Of a stretch of 64,000 bases of DNA, positions 35,333 to 43,914 are shown piece by piece. This DNA comes from an uncultured Collinsella sp. GTDB lineage: Bacteria; Actinomycetota; Coriobacteriia; Coriobacteriales; Coriobacteriaceae. The DNA lies in assembly GCA_934667065.1 (NCBI GenBank), contig CAKULD010000004.1, positions 124,001-188,000 of the forward strand, given 5' to 3'. The first letter of the stretch is position 1; every line of letters begins with the position of its first letter. The notes below the pieces were generated by a model, which saw only the letters and a program-made list of their open reading frames with translations, searched no databases and had not been told where the DNA came from. The translations under genes were made by a program, and so were the position numbers.

Positions 35333-36352
35333 ATGCAGTACACCACCCTCGGACATTCCAATATCAAGATTTCCAAACTTTGCCTGGGCGGTATGAGCTT
35401 TGGCGAGGCCAGTCCCGACTTCCACCAGTGGACCATCGGTCCCGACGAGACCCGCGCTGTCATTAAGCGTGCCCTCGACGCCGGCATCAACTTTATCGAC
35501 ACCGCCAACTGCTACAGCTTTGGCACGAGCGAAGAGTACATCGGCGGCGCGCTGCGTGACCTGGGCATCGCGCGCGATGACATCGTCCTCGCCAGTAAGG
35601 TGCACTTTAACGAGGGTGGCCTTTCCGCCGTGGCCATCAAGCGCGAGATCGAGGGCTCGCTCAAGCGCCTGGGAACCGACTACCTAGACCTCTACATCAT
35701 CCACCGCTTTGACTACGACGTGCCCATGGAAGAAACCATGGAGGCGCTCGACGATCTGGTACGCGAGGGCAAGGTCCGCGCACTCGGCGCCAGCGCCATG
35801 TATGCCTACCAGCTGCACAACCTACAGGTTATCGCAGAGCAGAACGGCTGGACTAAGTTCACGAGCATGCAATGCCACTACAACTTGCTCTATCGCGAGG
35901 ACGAGCGCGAGATGATCCCAGTATGCCGTCAGTACGATATGGCCATCACGCCGTACAGCCCCATGGCGTCCGGTCACCTGTGCCGCCCCACGTGGGAGAG
36001 CGCCAGCACGCGCGGCACCACCGACAAGACCATGGTCAACAAGTACGACCACGACCGCGCCATCGACATGCCCATCGTTGAGCGCGTGGCCAAGGTCGCA
36101 GCCGACCACGGCGTGCCGATGTCGCAGGTCGCACTCGCATGGCACTGGGCGCGCGGCGTCGAGGCCCCCATCGTGGGTTGCTCCAAACCCGAGCGCGTCG
36201 ACGAAGCCGTAGCGGCACTTAAGCTGACCCTCTCCCCCGCCGAGGTCGACTTCCTCGAGGAGCTCTACCAGCCGCATGCGCTCGTGGGACCCAAGGGCCG
36301 CCCGGGCGAGAAGGCGCTCGCCGGCACCACCAAGGTCAAAACGACTCGTTAG
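35333..36352 (+). CDS. Aldo/keto reductase
   Basis: 339 residues, NADP-dependent TIM barrel. Catalytic tetrad segments: GINFIDTANCYSFGTSEEYIG (Asp, Tyr), DIVLASKVHF (Lys) and LDLYIIHRFD (His). The C-terminal cofactor block APIVGCSKPERVDEAV is present. This branch resembles the aldo/keto reductases of the AKR12/YajO type that act on aldehydes; the substrate is unknown. ATG at 35333 gives the family-standard MQYTTLGHSN; the in-frame ATG four codons earlier overlaps the ribosome-binding purines. First gene of a three-gene operon with a small helical protein and a cupin protein, divergent from LysR. Confidence 0.92.
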   Translation: MQYTTLGHSNIKISKLCLGGMSFGEASPDFHQWTIGPDETRAVIKRALDAGINFIDTANCYSFGTSEEYIGGALRDLGIARDDIVLASKVHFNEGGLSAVAIKREIEGSLKRLGTDYLDLYIIHRFDYDVPMEETMEALDDLVREGKVRALGASAMYAYQLHNLQVIAEQNGWTKFTSMQCHYNLLYREDEREMIPVCRQYDMAITPYSPMASGHLCRPTWESASTRGTTDKTMVNKYDHDRAIDMPIVERVAKVAADHGVPMSQVALAWHWARGVEAPIVGCSKPERVDEAVAALKLTLSPAEVDFLEELYQPHALVGPKGRPGEKALAGTTKVKTTR

Positions 36353-36360
36353 GCCAAACC

Positions 36361-36576
36361 ATGGATGAAAAGACCATCGCCAACCTACGTGACGCCGGCT
36401 GCTGCGATGCACTCATCGGCGAGCTCTCGGAGCTGCCAAGTACGTGTGCCCGTATCTGTCGCCTTAAGATCTACCGCCGCGACCTGCTCGACCGCATCCA
36501 CGCCGAGCAGCGCAAGCTCGAAATCCTCGATTACCTCATCCACATCCTGCAAGAAGAATGCCAAGCAAAGGAGTAA
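36361..36576 (+). CDS. Small helical protein of unknown function in AKR operon
   Basis: 71 residues, mostly helical, with a Cys pair at residues 14-15 (GCCDALI) and two further Cys (STCARIC). The basic region KIYRRDLLDRIHAEQRKLEIL resembles the dimerisation helix at the end of MerR-type regulators, but no DNA-binding domain is present. It lies 8 nt after the reductase stop and 3 nt before the cupin gene, so it is a genuine operon member. I do not recognise a family. Confidence 0.7.
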   Translation: MDEKTIANLRDAGCCDALIGELSELPSTCARICRLKIYRRDLLDRIHAEQRKLEILDYLIHILQEECQAKE

Positions 36577-36579
36577 ACC

Positions 36580-37329
36580 ATGACCGTAAAACAGACTGCG
36601 GGGCATGAAGCCCTGGGCGAGTTTGCCCCCGAGTTCGCGCACTTGAACGACGACGTCCTCTTTGGTGAGGTATGGAGCCGCGAGGCACAGATGCCGCTCA
36701 AGCTGCGCAGCATCGTGACCGTGAGTGCGCTGATCGGCAAGGGCATTACGGACAGCTCGCTTAAGTACCACCTTGCAAGCGCCCGTACCAACGGTGTAAC
36801 GCGCGAGGAAATGGCCGAGCTTCTCACCCACGTCGCCTTCTACGCCGGCTGGCCCAACGCCTGGGCAGCCTTCAATATGGCCAAGGAGGTCTACGCCGAC
36901 GACGAGGCAGAGGCCGAGGGGCACGGCGGGTTCTTTGGCCTTGGCGAGCCCAATACCGCCTTTGCCCAGTACTTTATCGGCCAGAGCTACCTCAAGGCGC
37001 TCACCAACCCCGACGACTACCTGCCCATCTTCAACGTGACCTTCGAGCCGGGCTGCCGCAACAACTGGCACATCCACCACGCGAGCAAGGGCGGCGGCCA
37101 GGTGCTGGTCTGCGTTGAGGGCGAGGGCTGGTATCAGGAAGAGGGCAAGCCCGCGCAGTGCCTGCATCCCGGCGATATCGTCGAGATCCCGGCAAATGCC
37201 AAGCACTGGCACGGAGCCGCAGCCGACTGCTGGTTCAGCCATCTGGCCTTCGAATTCCCGGGCGAGGACACCAGCAACGAATGGCTCGAGCCCGTGGACG
37301 ACAATCGATACAGCGCATTGAAGCTTTAA
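36580..37329 (+). CDS. Carboxymuconolactone decarboxylase-like/cupin fusion protein
   Basis: 249 residues. Residues 10-105 form an AhpD/CMD-like helical domain (LRSIVTVSALIGKG, GVTREEMAELLTHVAFYAGWPNAW). Residues 135-240 form a cupin with metal-ligand pattern NWHIHHASKGGGQVLVCVEGEG and PGDIVEIPANAKHWHGA. The CMD part lacks the CxxC of AhpD peroxidases, so it is not an alkylhydroperoxidase. ATG at 36580, 3 nt after the preceding gene. Third gene of the aldo/keto reductase operon. Function unknown. Confidence 0.9.
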   Translation: MTVKQTAGHEALGEFAPEFAHLNDDVLFGEVWSREAQMPLKLRSIVTVSALIGKGITDSSLKYHLASARTNGVTREEMAELLTHVAFYAGWPNAWAAFNMAKEVYADDEAEAEGHGGFFGLGEPNTAFAQYFIGQSYLKALTNPDDYLPIFNVTFEPGCRNNWHIHHASKGGGQVLVCVEGEGWYQEEGKPAQCLHPGDIVEIPANAKHWHGAAADCWFSHLAFEFPGEDTSNEWLEPVDDNRYSALKL

Positions 37330-37398
37330 ACCGGCACCTCGCCTAGCACAAAGACGATCGCCCGGCGGCACCAACGTTCCCGAGCCGCCCCTGCACAA

Positions 37399-37580
37399 CG
37401 AAGGTGAATACTTTTCCGCGAAGTGAACGAGTGAAAACAGACCCCCGAAGCATCGACACTTTTGGAAGGCCATTTCCTGCGGTTTTGTCGCTCAAATCCT
37501 GCGGTTTTAGCGTCAAAAAATGCGGATGCTTCGGGGATCCAAAATAGGTCGTTCACTTCGCGGAAAAGTATTCACCTTCG
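37399..37580. mobile_element. 182-bp MITE-like element with perfect 32-bp terminal inverted repeats
   Basis: The arms at 37399-37430 and 37549-37580 are exact reverse complements over 32 bp (outer end CGAAGGTGAATACTTTTCCG). A second nested pair CCCCGAAGCATC/GATGCTTCGGGG lies at 37443-37454 and 37525-37536. The centre has a direct repeat of about 14 bp beginning TCCTGCGGTTTT. No ORF of note and no clear target duplication. Structure suggests a non-autonomous mobile element or a large regulatory hairpin. Confidence 0.7.
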
Positions 37581-37595
37581 ATTTGCCGGCGCGCA

Positions 37596-37632
37596 CAAAA
37601 AACGAGGGAGCCGCCCCATGACGGCTCCCTCG
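37596..37632 (-). terminator. Terminator of the mgtA operon
   Basis: A perfect 11-bp stem CGAGGGAGCCG/CGGCTCCCTCG with an 8-nt loop is followed by TTTTTTG on the minus strand, 5 nt past the small membrane protein gene. Confidence 0.9.
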
Positions 37633-37636
37633 CCCA

Positions 37637-37792
37637 TCATTCATCCCTCGGCAGCGGCTTCATGCTCCAAAAGACGACGTTCATAATCACGACAATCACC
37701 AGAACAACACCGTTGGCAACCCAAAAGCCCATATTGAGGCCCAGCCACTCCGTAGTCCCAAACAAATCAATCCAAATCTGCGTCCAGTTCAT
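37637..37792 (-). CDS. 51-residue membrane protein downstream of magnesium ATPase
   Basis: Small frame starting at ATG 37792 with AGAGGAG nine bases upstream and ending TGA at 37637, just before a strong terminator. The protein has an amphipathic aromatic N-terminus (MNWTQIWIDLFGTTEWLG), one hydrophobic helix at about 22-43 and a short charged tail KPLPRDE. It lies 29 nt after the MgtA-type ATPase gene in the same transcript. Small single-helix proteins are known to modulate magnesium and potassium P-type ATPases (MgtS, MgtR, KdpF), so it may be a regulatory subunit; this is inference. I do not recognise a named family. Confidence 0.75.
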   Translation of the reverse strand: MNWTQIWIDLFGTTEWLGLNMGFWVANGVVLVIVVIMNVVFWSMKPLPRDE

Positions 37793-37821
37793 ACGAACGC
37801 TCCTCTCTGCATCGAAGCCCG

Positions 37822-40590
37822 CTACAACAGCTCGCTGTAACGCTTGACGTAGGCCTTCTTAAGGCTCGTCGCCAGCGCCATGTACAGCAAGATGCACGGA
37901 ATCAGGAACAAGAAGTACTCGACAGGCAGCGCACCCAAGCCCAGCGTAGGACCGAGCGGGCTAAACGGGATCAACGTGAGCAGCGCAATGCCCGTCATCG
38001 TGAGCAGCATCACCGGCGCCGAAGCACGGCTCTGGATAAACGGCAGCTTGGGCGTACGGATCATATGGATAACCAAGGTCTGGCTCCACATGGACTCAAC
38101 GAACCAACCAGCCTGAAACAGTGCGATGTAGGCCAGCTGCATCTGCTCCAACGCAGCGCCCGAGTAGGCGCTCGCCAGCTCGTTGAACAGCACGCCGTGA
38201 CTCACGAACAGGGGGCAGAAGACAAAGTACATAAAGATGTAGGTCAAAAAGTCAAAGATGGAGCTGGTGGGTCCAATCCAGATCATGAACCTGCCGATGC
38301 TCGAGGCATCCCAGGTGCGCGGCACGCGCAGGAACTCCTCGTCCACGTTGTCCCAGGGAATCGCCAGGCAGCTGCAGTCGTAGATCAGGTTGAGCAAGAT
38401 CAGCTGGATGCTCATCATGGGCAAGAACGGCAGCATGGCAGATGCGGCAAGCACGCTGAACATGTTGCCGAAGTTGGAGCTCGCGGTCATCTTGATGTAC
38501 TTGATCATGTTGGCGTAGGTTTTACGCCCCTCGATAATGCCCTCCTCGAGCACCATCAGGTCCTTCTCGAGCAAGATGATGTCGGCAGACTCCTTGGCGA
38601 CGTCGACGGCGGTGTCGACCGAAATGCCGATGTCGGACGACTTCATGGCCGAGGCGTCGTTGATGCCGTCACCCATGTAGCCCACCACATGCCCGTTCGC
38701 ACGCAGCACGGAAACGACGCGCGCCTTTTGGTCGGGCGTGAGCTTGGCAAACACCTGAACGTCCTCGGCCCGGCGCGCGAGCTCGTCGTCATCCATAGCG
38801 GCGATATCGCTGCCGAGCAGCATGTTGTTGACCTCGAGCCCCACCTGCTTGCAGATGGTACGCGTGACCTTCTCATTGTCTCCGGTCAGGATCTTGGTGG
38901 CGACGCCGTGATTGCGCAGTGCCTCGATCGCATCGGCCGTGGACTCTTTGGGCGGATCCAAAAAAGCCAGGTAGCCGATCAGCACCATGTCGCGCTCGTC
39001 GGCGGCGCTAAAGGCACCGACGGGCGACGGATCGGACTTTTGAGCGATTGCCAGCACGCGGAAACCGTCGTCGTTAAGATCGGCTACCGTCGTCAGGATG
39101 CGCTCGCGCACCTCGTCGTCCAGCTCGCGAACGCCGCCGTCGATCTCGGCATGTGAACACACCGACAGCATCTCCTCGACCGCGCCTTTGGTGACCATCT
39201 GCGTCTTGCCGCCGCGATCGCGCACCACCGTGGTAAGGCGACGGCGCGCAAAGTCAAACGGCACCTCGTCGACCTTTACGTAGGCCTCGGAAAGATCGGT
39301 GAGGCTCGGATCGCTTTGCTCCTCTTCCTCGGTGCACTTGATGATCGCCAGATCCATCAGGTTCTTGTAGCCCGTCTGGAAATAGCTGTTGAGGTAGGCG
39401 TGACGCAAAACGCGCGAGTCCTCTTGCCCGTCGATGTTCCAGTGGTACTCCAGCACCACCTGGTCCTGCGTCAGCGTACCGGTCTTGTCGGTGCACAGCA
39501 CATCCATCGCGCCAAAGTTCTGAATCGAGTTAAGGTTCTTGACGATAGTCTGCTTTTTGCTCATAGCAAGCGCGCCCTTGGCAAGACACGTCGTAACGAT
39601 CATAGGCAGCATCTCGGGCGTCAGGCCCACGGCAATGCTGATGGCAAAGAGGCCAGCGTCGAGCCAATTGCCCTTCGTGGCGCCGTTGATCAAAAAGACA
39701 AACGGAACCATCACCATCATAAAGCGGATGAGCACCCACGAGACGCTGTTGACGCCCCTGGAAAAGCTCGTCTCTACGGCGTCGTCGGACAGGCTCGACG
39801 CCATGGAGCCAAACAGGGTCTGCTCGCCCACGCTAAAGACGAGCGCCGTCGCGCCGCCCGAGATCACGCTGCTGCCCATGAGGGCAATGTTCTCGAACGA
39901 CGTTGCCGAATCGGACTCGGTGCAGGTTGCCGAGACCTTCTCGACCGGCTCGCTCTCACCCGTCAGGCTAGCCTGGCTCACAAAGAGGTCCTTGGCCTCG
40001 ATGATCCTCACATCGGCGGGAATCATGTCGCCGGCGGACAGATGCACGATATCGCCGACCACCACGTCATCGATGGGAATCTCGGTCCTGGGGGCGTCCT
40101 TGCGGGTGACCGTCACAGTGGTCGTAATCATGTCGAGCAGCTTTTCGGCCGCGTTGCCGCTGCGTGCCTCCTGGATATAGCGCAGCGTGCCCGAAAGCAC
40201 CACCATCGTAGTGATGATGATCACGGTCAGCGGGTCAAAATCCTCCGGCGTGCTGCCCATCATCGACAGCGACGGAAACACCATGTCGGTCGCTGCCGAA
40301 ATGATGGCCAGGAAAAACAGGATTGCCGTAAAGGGATTGACGAATGCGTCCGAAAGCTTGCGCGCCAGCGACTTTTTCTTGCCGCGCGTGACCACGTTGC
40401 GTCCGTTATCGGCCTCGCTGTGCGCAACTTCGTCGCGGGTCAGCCCGCCCAGGTTCGAGCCCACCCAGGACATGGCCTCGGTCAGCGGGATGGTTGCCGC
40501 ATGCACGATGCGGCCCTCCGCACGATGCCTGATCAGTTCGTTTTGCGCCTGGACCGCAGATGGCGCATGGCGCATATTCAGCTTCTTCAC
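37822..40590 (-). CDS. mgtA: Magnesium-translocating P-type ATPase (MgtA type)
   Basis: 922 residues. Cation-ATPase N domain, E1-E2 domain with SLTGESEPV, the MgtA-typical helix VGLTPEMLPMIV, phosphorylation site Asp368 in DKTGTLT, nucleotide-binding domain, TGDN and GDGINDASAM hinge motif. Six C-terminal helices end the protein. MgtA imports Mg2+ at the cost of ATP. The GTG at 40590 with GGAG eight bases upstream is chosen. A longer frame to 40674 passes through the leader region. Upstream are a candidate leader peptide (40629-40709) and the terminator of the winged-helix gene, so it has its own promoter or depends on readthrough. Confidence 0.92.
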   Translation of the reverse strand: MKKLNMRHAPSAVQAQNELIRHRAEGRIVHAATIPLTEAMSWVGSNLGGLTRDEVAHSEADNGRNVVTRGKKKSLARKLSDAFVNPFTAILFFLAIISAATDMVFPSLSMMGSTPEDFDPLTVIIITTMVVLSGTLRYIQEARSGNAAEKLLDMITTTVTVTRKDAPRTEIPIDDVVVGDIVHLSAGDMIPADVRIIEAKDLFVSQASLTGESEPVEKVSATCTESDSATSFENIALMGSSVISGGATALVFSVGEQTLFGSMASSLSDDAVETSFSRGVNSVSWVLIRFMMVMVPFVFLINGATKGNWLDAGLFAISIAVGLTPEMLPMIVTTCLAKGALAMSKKQTIVKNLNSIQNFGAMDVLCTDKTGTLTQDQVVLEYHWNIDGQEDSRVLRHAYLNSYFQTGYKNLMDLAIIKCTEEEEQSDPSLTDLSEAYVKVDEVPFDFARRRLTTVVRDRGGKTQMVTKGAVEEMLSVCSHAEIDGGVRELDDEVRERILTTVADLNDDGFRVLAIAQKSDPSPVGAFSAADERDMVLIGYLAFLDPPKESTADAIEALRNHGVATKILTGDNEKVTRTICKQVGLEVNNMLLGSDIAAMDDDELARRAEDVQVFAKLTPDQKARVVSVLRANGHVVGYMGDGINDASAMKSSDIGISVDTAVDVAKESADIILLEKDLMVLEEGIIEGRKTYANMIKYIKMTASSNFGNMFSVLAASAMLPFLPMMSIQLILLNLIYDCSCLAIPWDNVDEEFLRVPRTWDASSIGRFMIWIGPTSSIFDFLTYIFMYFVFCPLFVSHGVLFNELASAYSGAALEQMQLAYIALFQAGWFVESMWSQTLVIHMIRTPKLPFIQSRASAPVMLLTMTGIALLTLIPFSPLGPTLGLGALPVEYFLFLIPCILLYMALATSLKKAYVKRYSELL

Positions 40591-40628
40591 TTGCCTTGCT
40601 CCGTTCTCTCGATCGGATGCAGGACTGC

Positions 40629-40709
40629 CTAGCCGCGGCGCTTCCCACCAAGATGGGCCCGCATCGGCCGACATCGCTCTGCTCTACTGGTACTGTCACT
40701 GCCGCTCAC
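40629..40709 (-). CDS. Candidate 26-residue leader peptide upstream of mgtA
   Basis: A GTG at 40709 is preceded by AGAGAGGTGAGG, a very strong ribosome-binding site, and opens a 26-codon frame ending TAG at 40629, 38 nt before mgtA. The peptide is polar and Arg-rich (starts MSGSDSTSRAE, ends GGKRRG). Leader peptides such as MgtL control mgtA transcription by translation in enteric bacteria. Here the idea rests only on position and ribosome-binding site. Confidence 0.4.
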   Translation of the reverse strand: MSGSDSTSRAERCRPMRAHLGGKRRG

Positions 40710-40754
40710 GGTCCTCACCTCTCTTTCGTGTCTGCGACCGTCTTTAGAATAGAA

Positions 40755-40794
40755 AAGCCGCAAGACCGAGCACATGGCTGGTTTCTTGCGGCTT
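40755..40794 (-). terminator. Terminator between winged-helix gene and mgtA
   Basis: Stem AAGCCGCAAGA/TCTTGCGGCTT with an 18-nt loop, then TTTTCTATTC on the minus strand, about 65 nt past the winged-helix stop. Could act as an attenuator for mgtA. Confidence 0.75.
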
Positions 40795-40860
40795 TCTTGC
40801 GATTCGGCAAGGATTGTTAGGGCGGCCTTTGGGATCGACAGAAGCGGATGGTCCAACGCA

Positions 40861-41343
40861 CTACTCGGCCATCTTGTAGCCCACGCCCCAAACTGTCAGC
40901 AGGTAACGGGGATTATCGGGCTCGGGCTCAATCTTCTTTCGAATCTTGCGGACGAAGGCCATGATGTTGCTGTCGTCGAGCAGATACTCGTCTTTCCACA
41001 CGGCGCGATAGATTTCCTCTTTACTAAAGACCGTGCCCCGGTTGCTCGCCAAAAATGCCAGGATATCGAACTCCTTGGGCGTAAGCGACACGGGCGTGCC
41101 CGACACTTTAACGGTGCGCGAGGCAAGGTCGATGGAGAGCTCACCGATAACGATGGGCTCCACGGCGGCGTTTGATTGCGAGCCGGCGACTGCCAGTTCA
41201 ATTGCCGTCAACCTGCCCGATGCGATATCGGCAAACACGGGTGCAAGCTCGAGGGCGGCGGCGTTGCCGGACGAGAACAGCGCGCTGCTGAGCTCGGCGG
41301 CCTCTGCCGGCGTAATCGCGATGTTGGTTCTGTTGGTACGCAT
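40861..41343 (-). CDS. Receiver-less OmpR/PhoB-type winged-helix protein
   Basis: 160 residues. The C-terminal ~95 residues are a transcriptional-regulator winged helix (VSLTPKEFDILAFLASN, VFSKEEIYRAVWKDEYL, IMAFVRKIRKKIEP, RYLLTVWGVGYKM). The N-terminal 65 residues are Ala-rich and do not form a receiver; no phospho-acceptor Asp is visible. It therefore may act constitutively or through protein contacts. The ATG is 9 nt after the stop of the second MgtA-type ATPase gene, and the first follows after a terminator. Control of Mg2+ transport genes is likely by position only. Confidence 0.85.
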   Translation of the reverse strand: MRTNRTNIAITPAEAAELSSALFSSGNAAALELAPVFADIASGRLTAIELAVAGSQSNAAVEPIVIGELSIDLASRTVKVSGTPVSLTPKEFDILAFLASNRGTVFSKEEIYRAVWKDEYLLDDSNIMAFVRKIRKKIEPEPDNPRYLLTVWGVGYKMAE

Positions 41344-41352
41344 AGAACCGCC

Positions 41353-43797
41353 CTAGAACAGACTGCTCGAGCGGGACAGGTAGACCCGCTTGATCGTCGA
41401 AACAACAACAAGATACAACACGCTCAGCAGCGCAACGATACCCAGATACCATACAGGCAGCGTGGCAAGGCCAAGCAGCTGCGCCGCCGGACTCAGCGCA
41501 AGAAGAGCCGAGGCGACGAGCATCGCGACGACCATTATCACGAGCGGGCGACACGGGCGACCCCCATCGCGGACATTCCGCACTCGCAGAACCAGGAGCA
41601 CGAGCGATTCGGTCCAAGCGCACTCCAAAAGCCACCCCGCCTGGAAAGCCGCGATAAAGGCCGCCTTGCCTGCAGCGTCCAACGCGGCAAAGGGCCCACC
41701 GCATACCGCGGGGCAAACACCCAGGAGCAGAATGGCAAACGTGATAATGTCGAACGCCGAGCTCGCAAAGCCAAAGTGCAGCATAAAGCTGCCGAGTCCC
41801 TTGCCCGACCACGCCTTGGGGCGAGCGATCTCCGCGTCGTCGACGTTATCCCACGAAAGCGCCAGGCAGGTGGCGTCATAGCACAGGTTGAGCAGAAGCA
41901 GCTGAGCGGCGGTCGCCGGCAAAAACGGCAGGAAGATACTCGAGGCGGCAACCGAGCAGATATTGCCAAAGTTGGAACTCGACGCGATGCGGATGTACTT
42001 GGAGGCATTGGCGAACGAGGTCCTGCCCTCGCTGACGCCCTCGGCGACCACGCCCAGATCACGCTCGAGCAATACCAGGTCGGCAACCTTTTTGGATTCC
42101 GCAGCCGCCGAATCCACGACGATACCGACATCTGCCGATGTAAGCGCCGGCACGTCGTTCACGCCATCTCCGATATAGCCGACCGTGTGGCCGGAAAGGC
42201 GGATCAGGCTGACGATATGGGCCTTTTGCGCGGGCGTGAGCTCGGCAAACACGCGACCACACCCCACACGAACAAGCGCCTCGGACTCCTCCATGGCGTC
42301 GAGCATGCTGCCGGTGATAACGCTATCGGCAGGAATACCCAAACGCGAGCAAGTTGACCGGGCGACCGAAGCCGAGTCGCCGGTGAGCACACGCACCTCA
42401 ACGGAAAGGTCGGACAGCGCACGCACGGCAGCGCGGGCGCTCGCCTTAGGTCGATCGAAGAAGCCAAGGAAACCACAAAGCACCAGGTCGTCCCAGCCCG
42501 AAGACGTCGTACTGTAGGCAACGGCGAGGACCTTGATGCCATCGGCGCGCATGTCCTCGGCAACCTCGTAAGCGCTCTGGCGCCCATCGGCATCCATGGG
42601 GACGAGCTCGCCTTTAAAGTTGGCCCAGGCGCAGCGAGCGCACACGCTTTCGACCTCACCCTTTACGATGGTCAGGTGATTGCCGGGGCGAGCCTGCAGC
42701 CCCAGGCAGCCAAGTGCCCCAGGCGTGGCATCGAGCTTAACGCCCGAAGCCTTGGTGACATGGTCGAAGGGGTCAGATGCATGCAGGGAAAATGCGCTGG
42801 CGTGATCTTTGACGGCGAGATGTAGCTCGGGCGCGGCGCATGCGTCCGCAATGGCCCGGTTGAGCTGGTTGGCTGCCGCACCCTGACTCGCGCTCTCCAG
42901 ATACGCCAGGCTGAGCGTTTGTTCGTTTTCGTTGCCCAGGATATCGGTGTAGTACTCGAGCACCGCGGCGTCCTCGGTGAGCGTGCCCGTCTTGTCCACG
43001 CACACCACGTCCATGGAGCCCAGCGATTCCATGGCGTCGACGTTTTTAACGATAACCTGTTTGTTCTTGAGGCGATGTGCGCTGCCCGAAAGGCAGACGC
43101 TCGTGACGACCGGCAGCATCTCGGGGACCAGGCCCACGGCCGTGCCCAGAGCAAACAGTAGGGCCTGCGCCCAGTCGCCCAGCACAAAGCCGCGGATCAT
43201 AATGACAAACGGCAGCACGATAAACATGCACCGCACCAGAGCTGCGCAGATACTCCTGGCACCAGTGCCAAACTGCGTGCCTAGCCGAGCGCGCCGCGGC
43301 GATGTGGGCTGCTCCTCGGCAATGCAAGTGAGAACGGTTACCGACGCTTTTCCGTCGACGATAGTCGTTCCCGCGCGAATGGTCTCCCCTTCCCGCTTGA
43401 CGGTCTGGCCGCTCTCGCCCGTAAGCGACGATTCGGAGACAAGGATGTGATCGCCCTTGGCCAGGGCCGCATCGACCGGGCAGAGCATGCCGGCATACAG
43501 GCGAATCATATCGCCGGGCACGAGCTGGTCGGCATCAACCTGAATCCAGCACGCGTCGACGCGTTTCCAAACGGCCGCATGGTTCGCTTTAAACATGTGA
43601 CGGTCGAAGCTGCGCTTGGCCTCGTTTTCGTAGAACAAGCGCACCAGGCCGCCGACCAGCCACATCAAAAACAGCACGGCCGGCGCAAACACGCCTGTCT
43701 GGCCTTGCGCCTGCGGTACGACGTCGACCAAAAAGGCCAACCCGGCAAGCGCAAGCAGCAGCGACGAAAACGGATTTAAGAACGATTTTCTAATCAT
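41353..43797 (-). CDS. Second, divergent MgtA-type P-type ATPase
   Basis: 814 residues. E1-E2 domain (SLTGESGQTV), helix GLVPEMLPVVTSV as in MgtA, phosphorylation Asp268 in DKTGTLTED, TGDS, GDGVNDVPAL and six C-terminal helices with NLCYDATCLALSWDNVD matching the MgtA paralogue at 37822-40590. It lacks the N-terminal cation-ATPase domain and is about 100 residues shorter. Its nucleotide domain is poorly conserved. ATG at 43797 with AAGAGG upstream. A specialised or regulatory Mg2+ ATPase seems likely. It precedes the winged-helix gene by 9 nt. Confidence 0.88.
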   Translation of the reverse strand: MIRKSFLNPFSSLLLALAGLAFLVDVVPQAQGQTGVFAPAVLFLMWLVGGLVRLFYENEAKRSFDRHMFKANHAAVWKRVDACWIQVDADQLVPGDMIRLYAGMLCPVDAALAKGDHILVSESSLTGESGQTVKREGETIRAGTTIVDGKASVTVLTCIAEEQPTSPRRARLGTQFGTGARSICAALVRCMFIVLPFVIMIRGFVLGDWAQALLFALGTAVGLVPEMLPVVTSVCLSGSAHRLKNKQVIVKNVDAMESLGSMDVVCVDKTGTLTEDAAVLEYYTDILGNENEQTLSLAYLESASQGAAANQLNRAIADACAAPELHLAVKDHASAFSLHASDPFDHVTKASGVKLDATPGALGCLGLQARPGNHLTIVKGEVESVCARCAWANFKGELVPMDADGRQSAYEVAEDMRADGIKVLAVAYSTTSSGWDDLVLCGFLGFFDRPKASARAAVRALSDLSVEVRVLTGDSASVARSTCSRLGIPADSVITGSMLDAMEESEALVRVGCGRVFAELTPAQKAHIVSLIRLSGHTVGYIGDGVNDVPALTSADVGIVVDSAAAESKKVADLVLLERDLGVVAEGVSEGRTSFANASKYIRIASSSNFGNICSVAASSIFLPFLPATAAQLLLLNLCYDATCLALSWDNVDDAEIARPKAWSGKGLGSFMLHFGFASSAFDIITFAILLLGVCPAVCGGPFAALDAAGKAAFIAAFQAGWLLECAWTESLVLLVLRVRNVRDGGRPCRPLVIMVVAMLVASALLALSPAAQLLGLATLPVWYLGIVALLSVLYLVVVSTIKRVYLSRSSSLF

Positions 43798-43886
43798 CGA
43801 GGCCTCTTTCTAGCATGGCTTCGATTGTATCCGAGCGTGCACGCCAGCAACCCCGCCCCAGACCTTGCGACTTCCTTGCTTTTGAA

Positions 43887-43914
43887 TGCGACAAAGAGCT
43901 GTCCCTTTGCCACA
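43887..43914. repeat. Degenerate copy of 29-bp palindrome (element H2)
   Basis: TGCGACAAAGAGCTGTCCCTTTGCCACA resembles H1 (34290-34318) with one deletion and a few substitutions. It abuts the TAG stop of the ABC exporter gene on the minus strand, as H1 does for the LysR gene. Confidence 0.65.

Noticed and set aside
40591..40750. Possible M-box magnesium riboswitch upstream of mgtA
   Set aside because: Only AGGTGAGG resembles the conserved start. The central conserved blocks of the M-box are missing, and the same bases act as a ribosome-binding site for a short frame.
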